From Bin55 sp965205545 (GTDB lineage: Bacteria; Pseudomonadota; Gammaproteobacteria; Pseudomonadales; Azotimanducaceae): 64,000 nucleotides of DNA. Location of the stretch: the NCBI GenBank assembly GCA_965205545.1, contig OZ242170.1, positions 558,001-622,000 on the forward strand, read 5' to 3'. The position numbers and the translations under genes were made by a program. Below the pieces are notes generated by a model. That model ran no database searches and was not told where the DNA came from. It saw only the letters and a program-made list of their open reading frames with translations. Below, piece by piece: positions 7,370-16,088 of the stretch. How positions within the stretch are numbered: position 1 is the stretch's first letter; each line of letters begins with the position of its first letter.

Positions 7370-8755
7370 CTACGCTTGGTCACGAAGTGCAGAGATAAAT
7401 TGATTGACGAAATCAGCCTCCCAGAAAAAACTGTGCGAGCCCTTTACCATCACTGCGTCGCCAGGTCGTGCGGTTTGCAGCAATTGATCCATAAGTTGCT
7501 CATCGACTTGGTCAAAGTAGTGTTTCTCTACGCCTTGTGCCAAGTTCTCATATAGCGATTTCATCAGACCACCAACGCAAAAGACTATGTCGGCTTGATT
7601 TGCGGCTTCGGCTAGGCGGCTATGGTACTCAACAGCTTTTTCGCCAAGTTCATTCATCTGACCAAGAACCGAGATTCGTCTACCATCTACGGATCGCTTG
7701 CTCAAGCTTGCCAATGCACCGAGCATGCTGGCAGGGTTGGCATTGTAGCTTTCGTCCACAATCAATATTCCTTCCACGACGTGCACGTTTCCTCGGCCTG
7801 TCGGCAATTGATTGCCGACCCTCGCAAGGCTTTCCAATGGTAGTCCCAATGTCTTAAGCACGGCCCCGGCCGCCCCTAGAGTCTCGGCTCGATGTCTGCC
7901 GCCTCCTGGGACATCAATTTCAACGAATTCGGCACCACTGGAGTAGGAATAGCGGTCTCCGTCGATGCTCTTTATTTGCAGGTCGGCGTCGGAATCAAAT
8001 CCAAACGTCACTTTTGGCGTCCGTGGTGCATATTCGCTTAATGCCAGTGTCGTGGAGCAAACAAATGTTCCGTGGGGAACAAGCCCCTGAGCAATTGACA
8101 TCTTTTCTATAGTCAACTCGTCGAGGTCGGCAAAGTGACCAATGTGAACGGGTAGAACGTTGAGAACTACGGCAACGTCTGGACTTGCCACTTTCGAGAG
8201 AGGCGCGATCTCGCCCGCATGGTTGGTACCAATTTCGTATACCACACCACCGACTTGCAAAGGCGTAAGGGCAACGCTGAGTGGAAGCCCCAAGTAATTG
8301 TTGAAACTTCCTTCCGTGAAGAACGCTGGAATCGAACGAGCCAAGAAGTCCTTTAATGTCGTTTTCCCACTGCTACCAGTGATCGCGACAACGGGACATT
8401 TCAATTGAGCTCTTCGATGCCTCGCCAAGCTCCACAATCCATCGATAGTGTCCTGCACTCGAAGCAGTGGCCGGTCTGTAGCTACGTTTTTGTGAACCAA
8501 TGCTCCGACAGCACCTCGGTCAATGGCATTTGAAACATATTCGTGGCCATCTCGCGACGTGCGTTGAGAGACATTGAAGCGAGGACCCGGATCACCGGGA
8601 ATGGCGACAAATAGGTCTCCCGCCTGAACTTTGCGAGAATCGAACGTTATGCCGGTAACGTCAGGTCCGTCACAAACCGAAAGACCTAGGGCTTCGCAAA
8701 GTTCGTTCCAACGCCAAAGCGGACTCTCAGATCGTGTTTCGAAACGTTCATTCAT
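7370..8755 (-). CDS. murF: UDP-N-acetylmuramoyl-tripeptide--D-alanyl-D-alanine ligase
   Basis: A 461-residue cytoplasmic Mur ligase that adds D-Ala-D-Ala to the UDP-MurNAc-tripeptide, the last cytosolic peptide step of peptidoglycan synthesis. The ATP-binding loop Gly-Ser-Ser-Gly-Lys-Thr-Thr is at 127-133. Further MurF markers are Glu-Ile-Gly-Thr-Asn-His-Ala-Gly-Glu-Ile, Asp-Glu-Ser-Tyr-Asn-Ala-Asn-Pro-Ala-Ser-Met and Leu-Gly-Gln-Met-Asn-Glu-Leu-Gly. The N-terminal segment Thr-Phe-Asp-Ser-Arg-Lys-Val is the usual substrate-binding motif. Length is normal. It is a lone gene here: no murE, mraY or other dcw genes flank it, whereas murF usually sits in that cluster. It may be the only copy or a second one; the window cannot tell. 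Confidence 0.93.
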   Translation of the reverse strand: MNERFETRSESPLWRWNELCEALGLSVCDGPDVTGITFDSRKVQAGDLFVAIPGDPGPRFNVSQRTSRDGHEYVSNAIDRGAVGALVHKNVATDRPLLRVQDTIDGLWSLARHRRAQLKCPVVAITGSSGKTTLKDFLARSIPAFFTEGSFNNYLGLPLSVALTPLQVGGVVYEIGTNHAGEIAPLSKVASPDVAVVLNVLPVHIGHFADLDELTIEKMSIAQGLVPHGTFVCSTTLALSEYAPRTPKVTFGFDSDADLQIKSIDGDRYSYSSGAEFVEIDVPGGGRHRAETLGAAGAVLKTLGLPLESLARVGNQLPTGRGNVHVVEGILIVDESYNANPASMLGALASLSKRSVDGRRISVLGQMNELGEKAVEYHSRLAEAANQADIVFCVGGLMKSLYENLAQGVEKHYFDQVDEQLMDQLLQTARPGDAVMVKGSHSFFWEADFVNQFISALRDQA

Positions 8756-8926
8756 TTGGCTACGTGGAGTGTTGCGTTAAAGAAATACTCAATTCCAAAA
8801 TGTTGCCCGATATTCACGTTGCGAGACACTAACAATTATTGACGAAATCTGCACAATCGCCAGAATTGGGGTTCGCATTGTTGAGTGATCCACAAGAATT
8901 TTGTTTCCCTCACCGGAAAGCAAACC

Positions 8927-8955
8927 TTGTTTTAGACTATTGCGTGACCTATATC
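8927..8955 (+). promoter_or_regulatory. Candidate sigma-70 promoter for the NHL-sppA transcript
   Basis: A TTGTTT box (8927-8932) and a TATATC box (8950-8955) are separated by 17 bases and lie 25 bases before the TTG start of the NHL gene. The match to consensus is moderate. It lies in the 225-base divergent gap between murF and the NHL gene, where a promoter for each direction is expected. Confidence 0.3.
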
Positions 8956-8980
8956 GACAACTCTGTCCCTGCGAAACGCC

Positions 8981-9952
8981 TTGATCAAGATTGCCTACGA
9001 AGTTATAGAAGACTGGGAGAAGCTTCCTGAAGGCTGGAAGTTCGTAGAAGTTGCTGGGGTGGCCACGGATTCTAGGGACCGTGTCTATGCATTCAATCGC
9101 GGCGAGCACCCAATGATTGTTTTCGATTCAGATGGCAACTTTCTGGACTCTTGGGGCGAAGGAATCTTTACCAATCCGCATGGAATTTTCATAGGTCCGG
9201 ACGACATCATTTACTTGGCGGACAACTTTGATCACACGATTCGAATATTCGATACCGATGGTCAATTGCTGAAGACACTGGGAGAACCTCATAAGCCAGC
9301 CGACACTGGATTCAAACCAGGAGAGTCGCCTGTGCAATTTGGCGGCGGTCCCTTCAACCGAGTGACAAATGCCTGCCTATCGTCCAGAAAAGAGCTGTAC
9401 GTTGCCGACGGCTATGGCAATGCTCGTGTGCACAAATTCGACTCGCAACTAGAGTATGAGTTCTCTTGGGGAGAACCGGGAACCGGCCCAGGTGAGTTTC
9501 GTCTGCCTCATGCGATAGTCTTAGATCCCGATGATCGAGTTTTGGTTGCCGACCGTGAAAACTCAAGAATTCAGGTATTTGATTCCTCTGGTCAGTTCTT
9601 GATGGAATGGAGCAACGTAGTCCGCCCCGACGATTTGTTTATCGATGCTTCCGGAATCCTCTTCGTCGCGGAGCTCGGCGAGATCGCAGGACGCAGCCCA
9701 GACGTTGAAATACTCCCACACATGCCCCATGCTCGAGTCTCACTTTTGGATCTCGACGGGAACATCATCCATCAGTTTGGGGGATCCGATCCCGTCAAAC
9801 CAGGAAACTTTTTTGCGCCGCACGGCATATGGGCCGATTCCAAGGGCGACCTGTACGTTGCCGAGGTCATCTACAGTGGTGGCGCTAATCGCGGACTTGT
9901 ACCGCTCGACTGTCATTCTCTACAAAAATTCAAGCGTATAACCCATGAGTGA
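8981..9952 (+). CDS. NHL-repeat six-bladed beta-propeller protein
   Basis: A 323-residue protein starting at TTG. At least five NHL-type repeats can be read, each with a pattern like Asp-Gly-x-hydrophobic-Tyr-Val-Ala-Asp-x-x-Asn-x-Arg-Ile-x-Val-Phe followed by Asp-x-x-Gly and a Trp/Phe-Gly turn. The set resembles the catalytic propeller of peptidyl-alpha-hydroxyglycine alpha-amidating lyase and related bacterial NHL proteins. No signal peptide is seen from this start. The last 8 bases overlap sppA, so the two are in one transcript. Enzyme activity is unproven; many bacterial relatives are annotated only as 6-bladed propellers. Confidence 0.8.
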   Translation: MIKIAYEVIEDWEKLPEGWKFVEVAGVATDSRDRVYAFNRGEHPMIVFDSDGNFLDSWGEGIFTNPHGIFIGPDDIIYLADNFDHTIRIFDTDGQLLKTLGEPHKPADTGFKPGESPVQFGGGPFNRVTNACLSSRKELYVADGYGNARVHKFDSQLEYEFSWGEPGTGPGEFRLPHAIVLDPDDRVLVADRENSRIQVFDSSGQFLMEWSNVVRPDDLFIDASGILFVAELGEIAGRSPDVEILPHMPHARVSLLDLDGNIIHQFGGSDPVKPGNFFAPHGIWADSKGDLYVAEVIYSGGANRGLVPLDCHSLQKFKRITHE

Positions 9953-11867
9953 ACCTCCGATCCCACAACCACCTACGCCGCCAGCCACTCCGGCCACAAA
10001 GCCGAAGCGCCCCAACATATTTCTACTGATCTTCCGAGGAATTGGCGCGGTCTTCCGCTTCATCCGGGTAACCATTGCGAACCTGCTCATCATTTTGTTA
10101 GTACTGCTGATCGTCGTAGCTGTTTCCACCGGCGACCCGGAACCTGAAGTGGAGCAGGACTCAGTTCTGGTATTTGCGCCAAAGCAGTCGTTGGTGGAAG
10201 ACTCCTCGTCCTCCGACCCCATACTTGACTTCCTCTTGTCAGGGACTGGCGTTGGCGAAACCAAAGTTCGCGACGTAGTTCGAGCAATTGACCATGCGGC
10301 GTCAGATGACCGCATTATTGCCCTGGAGATACGACCGAATCGCCTACTAGGAGCAAGCCTTGTAAACCTTGACACGATTGGCAACGCTATCACAGAATTC
10401 AAAGCTTCTGGAAAGAAGGTAGTAGCCTACTCAAACTCCTACTCACAATCACAGTACTATCTTGCCAGCCACGCCGACAGTGTAATCATGCACCCTTACG
10501 GGGAACTATTGTTTACAGGCCTCGCGTTCGAAAACCAGTACTTTCACACTCTCTTAAACAAGCTCCATCTCAATGTGCATACGTTCCGCGCGGGCGACTA
10601 CAAGAGCGCTGTTGAGCCCTACACCCGAGATTCGATGTCACCGGAAGTCAAAGCATCCTATATCCCCATCCTGCAGCAGCTCTGGGGCGGCTATCTTGCA
10701 ACCATTGGAACCAATAGGGAACTTCCCAAACCGCAAGTATCGGAGTATGCAAACGATTTGGCAACGCTACTGCAGGGTACCAATAAAGGCCTAGCCGAGC
10801 TATCTCGCGAGAGAGGACTAGTCGATGATTTGCTCGGACCTGCGGACTATTCAGACAGTCTGGCGTCTGACGCGCAAATCTCGGTGTCAGGAAACAAGCC
10901 TCCGCGCATCGACATGGAAGACTACTTGGAAGTCATCCCCCGCGGTTTCGGCACACGGGCCGTCGAGGAACCAGCTGACGATGCGACCACTTCAACTGGA
11001 AGAATTGGTCTGGTAACCGTTACAGGAGCGATTTTTGACCTACCGTTCATGCAAGGATCGGATTTGGAGTCTACTTCCTCACCGGTCAAGCACATCAACT
11101 CGGCTGCAAGAGGCAACATTGATGCTCTAGTCTTGCGCATCGATTCCCCCGGTGGTTCTGTGTTTGCCTCCGAACAGATTCGGATGGCGTTGCGCGACTT
11201 GAACGAAAAAGGCATTCCAATAGTTGCATCCATGGCAGCGACCGCTGCATCCGGAGGCTACTGGATTGCCGCGGAGGCTGATTTGATTATGGCGTCAGAG
11301 TCCACGATTACCGGCTCCATAGGAGTCTTCGCCATGTTTCCCTCGGTTGAAGAGACACTCGAACAAGCAGGCGTAAGTACCGATGGGGTCTATTCAGCTC
11401 CAAATGCATTGCGACTGGACCCGTTAACGGGTGTAAGCGAAAGCGATGCGACGATAATGCAAGCGATGGTGAATACGTCCTATGATCGATTTCTCAATAT
11501 AGTCAGCAGTGGTCGTGATATGAGTGTCGATGACGTTCGTGCCATTGCAGGAGGCAGAATTTGGACGGGTAAGCAGGCTATGGATAACAACCTAGTGGAT
11601 AAGATTGGTGGATTGGAGCAAGCGTTCGAGGAAGCAGCTAAGCTAGCAAAGCTGAAGAAATACAGGATTCGCGAGTATCGAGATCGTGAAACTTCACTGC
11701 TGAGGACTCTATTGGAAGCAACCGGACTCGAGAGTCCTTTGGCCAATTCTCGCTTAGGACAACTGCTCGGTGAATCTCAGCACATCGTCGACAGTGTTTG
11801 GCCAAACATTCATTTCAGACGTGTTTACGCGATTTGCGAACCGTGCACAACTGGACTTTCCTTTTGA
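9945..11867 (+). CDS. sppA: Signal peptide peptidase SppA, 67K type
   Basis: A 640-residue inner-membrane serine protease that digests cleaved signal peptides. A Pro-rich cytoplasmic start is followed by one membrane helix at about 42-61. Two homologous peptidase S49 domains follow. The general base is Lys220 in Ala-Gly-Asp-Tyr-Lys-Ser, in the first half. The nucleophile is Ser436 in Ala-Ala-Ser-Gly-Gly-Tyr-Trp-Ile-Ala, in the second half. Asp-Ser-Pro-Gly-Gly-Ser at 400-405 is the conserved oxyanion region. This split Lys/Ser layout is that of the E. coli 67K enzyme, of similar length. The ATG overlaps the end of the NHL gene. Confidence 0.93.
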   Translation: MSEPPIPQPPTPPATPATKPKRPNIFLLIFRGIGAVFRFIRVTIANLLIILLVLLIVVAVSTGDPEPEVEQDSVLVFAPKQSLVEDSSSSDPILDFLLSGTGVGETKVRDVVRAIDHAASDDRIIALEIRPNRLLGASLVNLDTIGNAITEFKASGKKVVAYSNSYSQSQYYLASHADSVIMHPYGELLFTGLAFENQYFHTLLNKLHLNVHTFRAGDYKSAVEPYTRDSMSPEVKASYIPILQQLWGGYLATIGTNRELPKPQVSEYANDLATLLQGTNKGLAELSRERGLVDDLLGPADYSDSLASDAQISVSGNKPPRIDMEDYLEVIPRGFGTRAVEEPADDATTSTGRIGLVTVTGAIFDLPFMQGSDLESTSSPVKHINSAARGNIDALVLRIDSPGGSVFASEQIRMALRDLNEKGIPIVASMAATAASGGYWIAAEADLIMASESTITGSIGVFAMFPSVEETLEQAGVSTDGVYSAPNALRLDPLTGVSESDATIMQAMVNTSYDRFLNIVSSGRDMSVDDVRAIAGGRIWTGKQAMDNNLVDKIGGLEQAFEEAAKLAKLKKYRIREYRDRETSLLRTLLEATGLESPLANSRLGQLLGESQHIVDSVWPNIHFRRVYAICEPCTTGLSF

Positions 11868-11906
11868 AACCTTGCGGCGGAGAGTTTTCTTTCGGCTGCG
11901 AACTGT

Positions 11907-12875
11907 ATGTCAATGATTGAAGCGATTGCGACTTCAGCAAACTTCGCACATGGTCGGCACAAAGGCTTTCGAGTGCCCAACCACTACTCTGCCGTAAACA
12001 AGGAGGACTTGAAGACGCTTGGACAGACCCATCGCATTGAAGTCCACAACGGGAGACTGTTAGATCCACCTGCAACGGTTGACAACCACGGCTTTCAGCT
12101 AGTTAGATGGCCAACGCAAGTAGATTTGCTCGACAACGAAGCTGTCGTAGAGTCGTTCTATCAAGAGTGCCGCCAATTGATAAAGCATGTGCGTGGATGC
12201 CGGGACGTGAGAGGCGGAATGCACGAATATCGTAACGGGTTTGGCGGCGAGAAAGGTCCTCGAGGCGCTAAGTCTACGCCCAATGGCAGCGGCGGAGCAT
12301 ATGGCATGGGAATTCACTCGGACATGTGCGCTGCGATCGAGCGCCGTTTTGATCGCATCGTGCCCGATCAGCGGCACTTCGAGAGCCTCAACGTGTGGAG
12401 AAGCACGGACACCAAGCACCCTGTACTCATGATGCCTCTCGCGGTTTGCGACATGAACAGCGTCTCTCCCGACGATATTGTTTTCGGCGACGGCATGAAC
12501 ACATCCAACATTAAGCAGTACACGAAGGTGGTTGATCAACGATTGATTCACTCACCGCGGCAGAGATGGTATTTCTTTCCTGAAATGGAACCTGACGAAG
12601 TGTTAGTGTTTCGGCAATATGACACGAGACAGGAAAAACTCAATATGCGCACCGTGTTTCATCAGGCTGTCGTTGACCCGACATCTAGAGAAGATGCGCC
12701 AATGCGATCGAGCATAGAAGTGAGAATGCAAGCCATTTATGAGCCCGAGACAGATAAGGAATCGCGAGTTAAGCGGTTTATCGCTCAGGTTAGCGACACC
12801 TATCTCGATGGTCGATCCTGCGATTGGTGGAGCGGACCCATAGAGAACTACGTCCCGCCCGAACGAGCGAACTAG
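11907..12875 (+). CDS. CmcJ/NvfI-family oxidoreductase (putative Fe(II)/2-oxoglutarate type)
   Basis: A 322-residue protein with the hallmarks of the CmcJ/NvfI/AsaB family: Asn-Val-Trp-Arg-Ser at 162-166, Pro-Leu-Ala-Val-Cys-Asp at 177-182, Trp-Tyr-Phe-Phe-Pro-Glu-Met at 221-227, and Asp-Glu-Val-Leu-Val-Phe-Arg-Gln-Tyr-Asp at 230-239. His137-x-Asp139 and His252 are plausible iron ligands. CmcJ acts in cephamycin biosynthesis and NvfI is a fungal meroterpenoid enzyme, but most bacterial members have no known substrate. It lies 39 bases after sppA and only 10 bases from the convergent sugar kinase. No biosynthetic cluster surrounds it, so a housekeeping or detoxifying role is as likely as natural-product synthesis. 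Confidence 0.75.
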   Translation: MSMIEAIATSANFAHGRHKGFRVPNHYSAVNKEDLKTLGQTHRIEVHNGRLLDPPATVDNHGFQLVRWPTQVDLLDNEAVVESFYQECRQLIKHVRGCRDVRGGMHEYRNGFGGEKGPRGAKSTPNGSGGAYGMGIHSDMCAAIERRFDRIVPDQRHFESLNVWRSTDTKHPVLMMPLAVCDMNSVSPDDIVFGDGMNTSNIKQYTKVVDQRLIHSPRQRWYFFPEMEPDEVLVFRQYDTRQEKLNMRTVFHQAVVDPTSREDAPMRSSIEVRMQAIYEPETDKESRVKRFIAQVSDTYLDGRSCDWWSGPIENYVPPERAN

Positions 12876-12885
12876 CAGTCACAAT

Positions 12886-13905
12886 TCACTCCTGAGCGCT
12901 CTGAACGATATTCGCGAGCGTAGCAGGATGCCCAATACCTCCTCCTTTAGTAACGAGCATCTTGGACCCAATTCGAGCCACAGGTATGCCTGGCCCGATA
13001 GTCCCTAACACGCTCACCTGCCTGCTCCCTAGCACTGCGGCGACAGTGTCTCCTCCTATCACTGCAAGCGTTGATGCAAATCTCTGCAACTTCTCAACTG
13101 CTTCTGCAATCGTCGATGCCATTTTTCTCGCATCACGTAGCGTTATCGGGAAAATTGGTGCAGGCGTCGTCAACACGCCCACCGATCCGAATTCCCGAAA
13201 GGGACCTGTTGGAGAAATTTTCGTGAATTCGAAGCCATTCAGTTGTTCTCGACTAACGGAATTGAGGCTGCCACACACAATCAAGATCGGTTTGCGCAAC
13301 ATAAGATCGTCATTTCGATCATTCTTGAGGAAAGTCCTTGCGTACATGTCAATTGCGCCGGTTGGTCCAACAAGAATGCGTTGTTCACGACGGCAGCGAA
13401 GCACTTGATGAGCCAGTTCATCATTAGTGTTGGCGTCCCAGATCTCAACCCCTGGTAGTGCACATCCTGCTTCCTCGAGAACTTCAATCGGTCGGCTACT
13501 ACAAGGGGCTGTTAACGGATCGGCACCAAATGGAGACTGAATCAAGGGCACATCGTCAATGTAGACTACCCCTTGTTCGCATCGTCGCCCCGCGTCCGGA
13601 AAGCTCGGAATCACTGCAACTTCAAAACCAAGGTCGAGCAGTGCGTGTACCTCGTAGGGCCAATTACCACGCAATCCAGAATCCATCTTGTGCATTCGGA
13701 TTTCTATGTCTCGGTCGTGGGCAAGACGCATTTTTTCGAATGCGTCTGCCGGAGTTAGGTGACGGGAGCTTATGTCAATGACTGACTGCGTGGCTCCTCC
13801 AATTTCGGTGCATACGAGCATCGGATTGCCTTTCCGGGCCAAGGCTCCACCTATTTCCAATGCTCCCGTTCGATCGTCTGCCGTAACGAGTAAAGTCTGT
13901 TGCAC
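12886..13905 (-). CDS. Four-carbon acid sugar kinase family protein (DUF1537, OtnK-like)
   Basis: A 339-residue ATP-dependent kinase of the DUF1537 fold. The N-terminal domain has Ala-Asp-Asp-Arg-Thr-Gly-Ala at 9-15, Lys-Met-Asp-Ser-Gly-Leu-Arg-Gly-Asn near 92-100, and Pro-Ser-Phe-Pro-Asp-Ala-Gly-Arg-Arg. The C-terminal nucleotide-binding domain has Gly-Gly-Asp-Thr-Val, Gly-Pro-Gly-Ile-Pro and Lys-Gly-Gly-Gly-Ile-Gly-His-Pro. Characterised relatives phosphorylate D-threonate, D-erythronate or related acids in pathways with a PdxA2/DenD-type dehydrogenase and an aldolase. None of those partners is adjacent, so the pathway is not resolved. It is a little shorter than the usual 400-430 residues. 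It is divergent from the PhyH gene. Confidence 0.8.
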   Translation of the reverse strand: MQQTLLVTADDRTGALEIGGALARKGNPMLVCTEIGGATQSVIDISSRHLTPADAFEKMRLAHDRDIEIRMHKMDSGLRGNWPYEVHALLDLGFEVAVIPSFPDAGRRCEQGVVYIDDVPLIQSPFGADPLTAPCSSRPIEVLEEAGCALPGVEIWDANTNDELAHQVLRCRREQRILVGPTGAIDMYARTFLKNDRNDDLMLRKPILIVCGSLNSVSREQLNGFEFTKISPTGPFREFGSVGVLTTPAPIFPITLRDARKMASTIAEAVEKLQRFASTLAVIGGDTVAAVLGSRQVSVLGTIGPGIPVARIGSKMLVTKGGGIGHPATLANIVQSAQE

Positions 13906-13992
13906 TAGCGACTCAATTGCTTACGAACCGATTAGATTTGCCCGGTGAATAATTCGTAATGACCGCGTAGCAACATAGCAAAGTAGCTAGCG

Positions 13993-14007
13993 AATTGCTT
14001 AGCAATT
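13993..14007. promoter_or_regulatory. Small dyad in the divergent kinase/PhyH promoter gap
   Basis: AATTGC and GCAATT are separated by TTA (13993-14007), with a further ATTGC half-site just to the right. It lies in the 231-base gap between the divergent sugar-kinase and PhyH genes and could be a regulator binding site. The rest of the gap is AT-rich and shows nothing else clear. Support is limited to symmetry and position. Confidence 0.25.
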
Positions 14008-14136
14008 GAATTGCACCTCTTTAGGAACGTCTCAGAAAAGTTTGCATTTACTGTAGCCGCATTGTGCACGAGTGCGCCGTAGCAATGGCAACTCTAACGC
14101 TAAAATTGCCGCAATTCATTGCGACGATGAAAGGTC

Positions 14137-14949
14137 ATGAGTGTCGACATTCCTGAAATTGCACAGCAAGTCAACAAGAAAGGCTATGCCGTTGTTCCAG
14201 ATTTTCTGGATCCGCGTATTTTGGGCAAGTTGCGCGAAGATCTTGAACCCATCTTTGACGCAATTGGGAGTCGACAGTCAAAGGAATTCGGACAGCAAAC
14301 GATTCATACGCACAATCTCTTGGCGAAGACCAGAGCAGTAGATGATTTGCTTCTGGACAGTCGTCTTCTCCGTATCGTCGAAGAGATTCTAGGGCCGGAC
14401 TTTCAGGTTTCGGGGGTCGCAGCAATGCGGCCGGGCCCTGGTGACCGACGACAGCATCTCCACATAGATGACGGGCACTACCCTATTCCTCGTCCGCACA
14501 CACCACTAATCGTCAACACACTTATCGCACTAGATCCCTTTACACAAGAAAATGGTGCAACTGAAGTGGTTCCGGGCAGCCACCGATCCACGGGCCGACT
14601 GAGCCAAGACTCGGAGACCACTACAGTAGAAATGCCAGCAGGAGGGCTTTTGCTCTGGGATGGTGCGCTGTGGCATCGCGGCGGCCCCAATTCAACTCGA
14701 GACTCCTATCGAAGATCAATAAACGTAAACTTCAATCTGGCCTGGCTCAAGCAGCGTGAGAACCAGTTTGTAGGTGTTCCGCCAGAAGTTGTAGTTGCTA
14801 TGCCTGAATCGTTGCAAGCACTGATAGGCTACAAACTAACTAATTTCGGCCTGGGATCTGTCGACTACAAGAATCCAATCGAGACAGTCAAACAACGATT
14901 GCGCCATCGTGCCCAGTTGAGTGAGTTGACTTCGGTCGATTCGGATTGA
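14137..14949 (+). CDS. Phytanoyl-CoA dioxygenase (PhyH) family protein
   Basis: A 270-residue Fe(II)/2-oxoglutarate oxygenase. The metal triad is readable: His109-Ile-Asp111 in a His-Leu-His-Ile-Asp-Asp-Gly-His context, and the distal His180 in Trp-His-Arg-Gly-Gly. Arg192, about 12 residues beyond, would bind 2-oxoglutarate. The segment Glu-Asn-Gly-Ala-Thr-Glu-Val-Val-Pro-Gly-Ser-His is the standard PhyH signature. Such enzymes hydroxylate lipids, osmolytes or secondary metabolites; the substrate cannot be named. It is monocistronic: divergent from the sugar kinase and convergent with a small membrane protein gene. Confidence 0.85.
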   Translation: MSVDIPEIAQQVNKKGYAVVPDFLDPRILGKLREDLEPIFDAIGSRQSKEFGQQTIHTHNLLAKTRAVDDLLLDSRLLRIVEEILGPDFQVSGVAAMRPGPGDRRQHLHIDDGHYPIPRPHTPLIVNTLIALDPFTQENGATEVVPGSHRSTGRLSQDSETTTVEMPAGGLLLWDGALWHRGGPNSTRDSYRRSINVNFNLAWLKQRENQFVGVPPEVVVAMPESLQALIGYKLTNFGLGSVDYKNPIETVKQRLRHRAQLSELTSVDSD

Positions 14950-14965
14950 AACTGAGCCTACTCTA

Positions 14966-14982
14966 CTCCTCCAGTTGAGGAG
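14966..14982. terminator. Hairpin between convergent genes, possible bidirectional terminator
   Basis: CTCCTC and GAGGAG form a perfect 6-bp stem around a CAGTT loop, in the 54-base gap between the convergent PhyH and small membrane-protein genes. No run of T follows on either strand, so termination would be weak. Confidence 0.3.
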
Positions 14983-15003
14983 GGTCTGCAAGCTATTGGT
15001 CGG

Positions 15004-15330
15004 TTAGCCTTCCTTTTCTTTTTCCTTCTCTTCTTCCTTTTGCGCTGCGGCACGCGCTCGCTCGGAGATTCTGGAAGCTACATTAGCCAATCCCTCAAGC
15101 ATTTCCTTCTGGTCGAAGTCACTGTGCATACGTCCAAGTTCTGTCAATGCCGATGCCAAGAAGTAGAGGACTACGGAAAGCACACCACTAACAACAATGC
15201 CAGATATGCTAGGGGTTGCGCCTCCCAAACTAGCCAAGCCGTAGAAGACACCCTGCAGAACGGTCCAGACCGCAAAACCCACGAAAACCCAAAAGACTAC
15301 TTTCGAAGTAGTTTCTAGAAAGTTCTTCAT
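15004..15330 (-). CDS. Small inner-membrane protein with charged C-terminal helix
   Basis: A 108-residue protein with two hydrophobic helices at about 8-32 and 42-63, then an amphipathic, strongly charged helix ending in a run of Glu and Lys (about 85-108). The start has a good AGGAG ribosome site 7 bases upstream. It looks like a two-helix inner-membrane protein with a cytoplasmic coiled tail. No family is recognised and the flanking genes give no hint. Confidence 0.6.
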   Translation of the reverse strand: MKNFLETTSKVVFWVFVGFAVWTVLQGVFYGLASLGGATPSISGIVVSGVLSVVLYFLASALTELGRMHSDFDQKEMLEGLANVASRISERARAAAQKEEEKEKEKEG

Positions 15331-15507
15331 ACAATTCTCCTCATCCTATCGCTCGCAAATCTTTCCTAAGGCGGAACGACCTGTGTAGACAGCTGACGCT
15401 AATTCCTGAATAGAGACCAACATATTTTACCTAACAAGGACGAATTTCGACGGCTTCTCAAGTAAGCCCCATGGCTGAGAACGATACTAAACAAATAAGG
15501 AGAATGA

Positions 15508-15981
15508 ATGGGCCGCGTACTGGAAGACGACGACAATGGATTTGTCATTGCGTCGGAGGTCACTATCTCTACGTCGCCGACTCATGTGTTCGACGCACTA
15601 GGAGAACTTCATCGATGGTGGGACCCAGAGCATTCATTTAGTAGAGATGCCGGTAACCTTTCCTTGGATACGAGTCCTGATGGGTTGTTTCTCGAGTCTC
15701 TTGGCACAAATCAAGGCGTCGTACACGCCAGAGTTGTGGACTCGCAACGTGGCAAACTCCTGCGTTTGTCTGGCGCTCTGGGACCTCTGCAGAGTTTGGG
15801 AGCCCATGGAACACTGACTCTGCGCATGGAATCGCACGCTGAATCGACGACTCTCACGCTCAATTACATTGTCCTTGGGCGCAATCTTCGAGGTTGGGCG
15901 GCAGCAGTAGAGCAAGTTCTCAGCGAGCAGTTGGTTCGATTGAAGTCGTTTCTGGAGACTGGACTTAGCAATCCACTGTAG
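15508..15981 (+). CDS. SRPBCC (START/Bet v1-like) domain protein
   Basis: A 157-residue single-domain protein with the alternation of a Bet v1-like fold. An early strand is followed by Pro-Thr-His-Val-Phe-Asp-Ala-Leu and Arg-Trp-Trp-Asp-Pro, the usual start of the first helices. Later come beta strands rich in Thr and Ser, and a long C-terminal helix (Trp-Ala-Ala-Ala-Val-Glu-Gln-Val-Leu). AHSA1/polyketide-cyclase relatives bind hydrophobic ligands or act as small enzymes. An AGGAGA ribosome site precedes the ATG. No partner gene is nearby. Confidence 0.7.
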   Translation: MGRVLEDDDNGFVIASEVTISTSPTHVFDALGELHRWWDPEHSFSRDAGNLSLDTSPDGLFLESLGTNQGVVHARVVDSQRGKLLRLSGALGPLQSLGAHGTLTLRMESHAESTTLTLNYIVLGRNLRGWAAAVEQVLSEQLVRLKSFLETGLSNPL

Positions 15982-16088
15982 TTGCTGCTTGGATGGTTAG
16001 GCGTTAGTGACCATTAATCGGTCGACCGTAATCCATTTGTGCGGTCAGGAAACGGACTCTTGTAGATTGCGCTGACGAGCTTGCTTCG

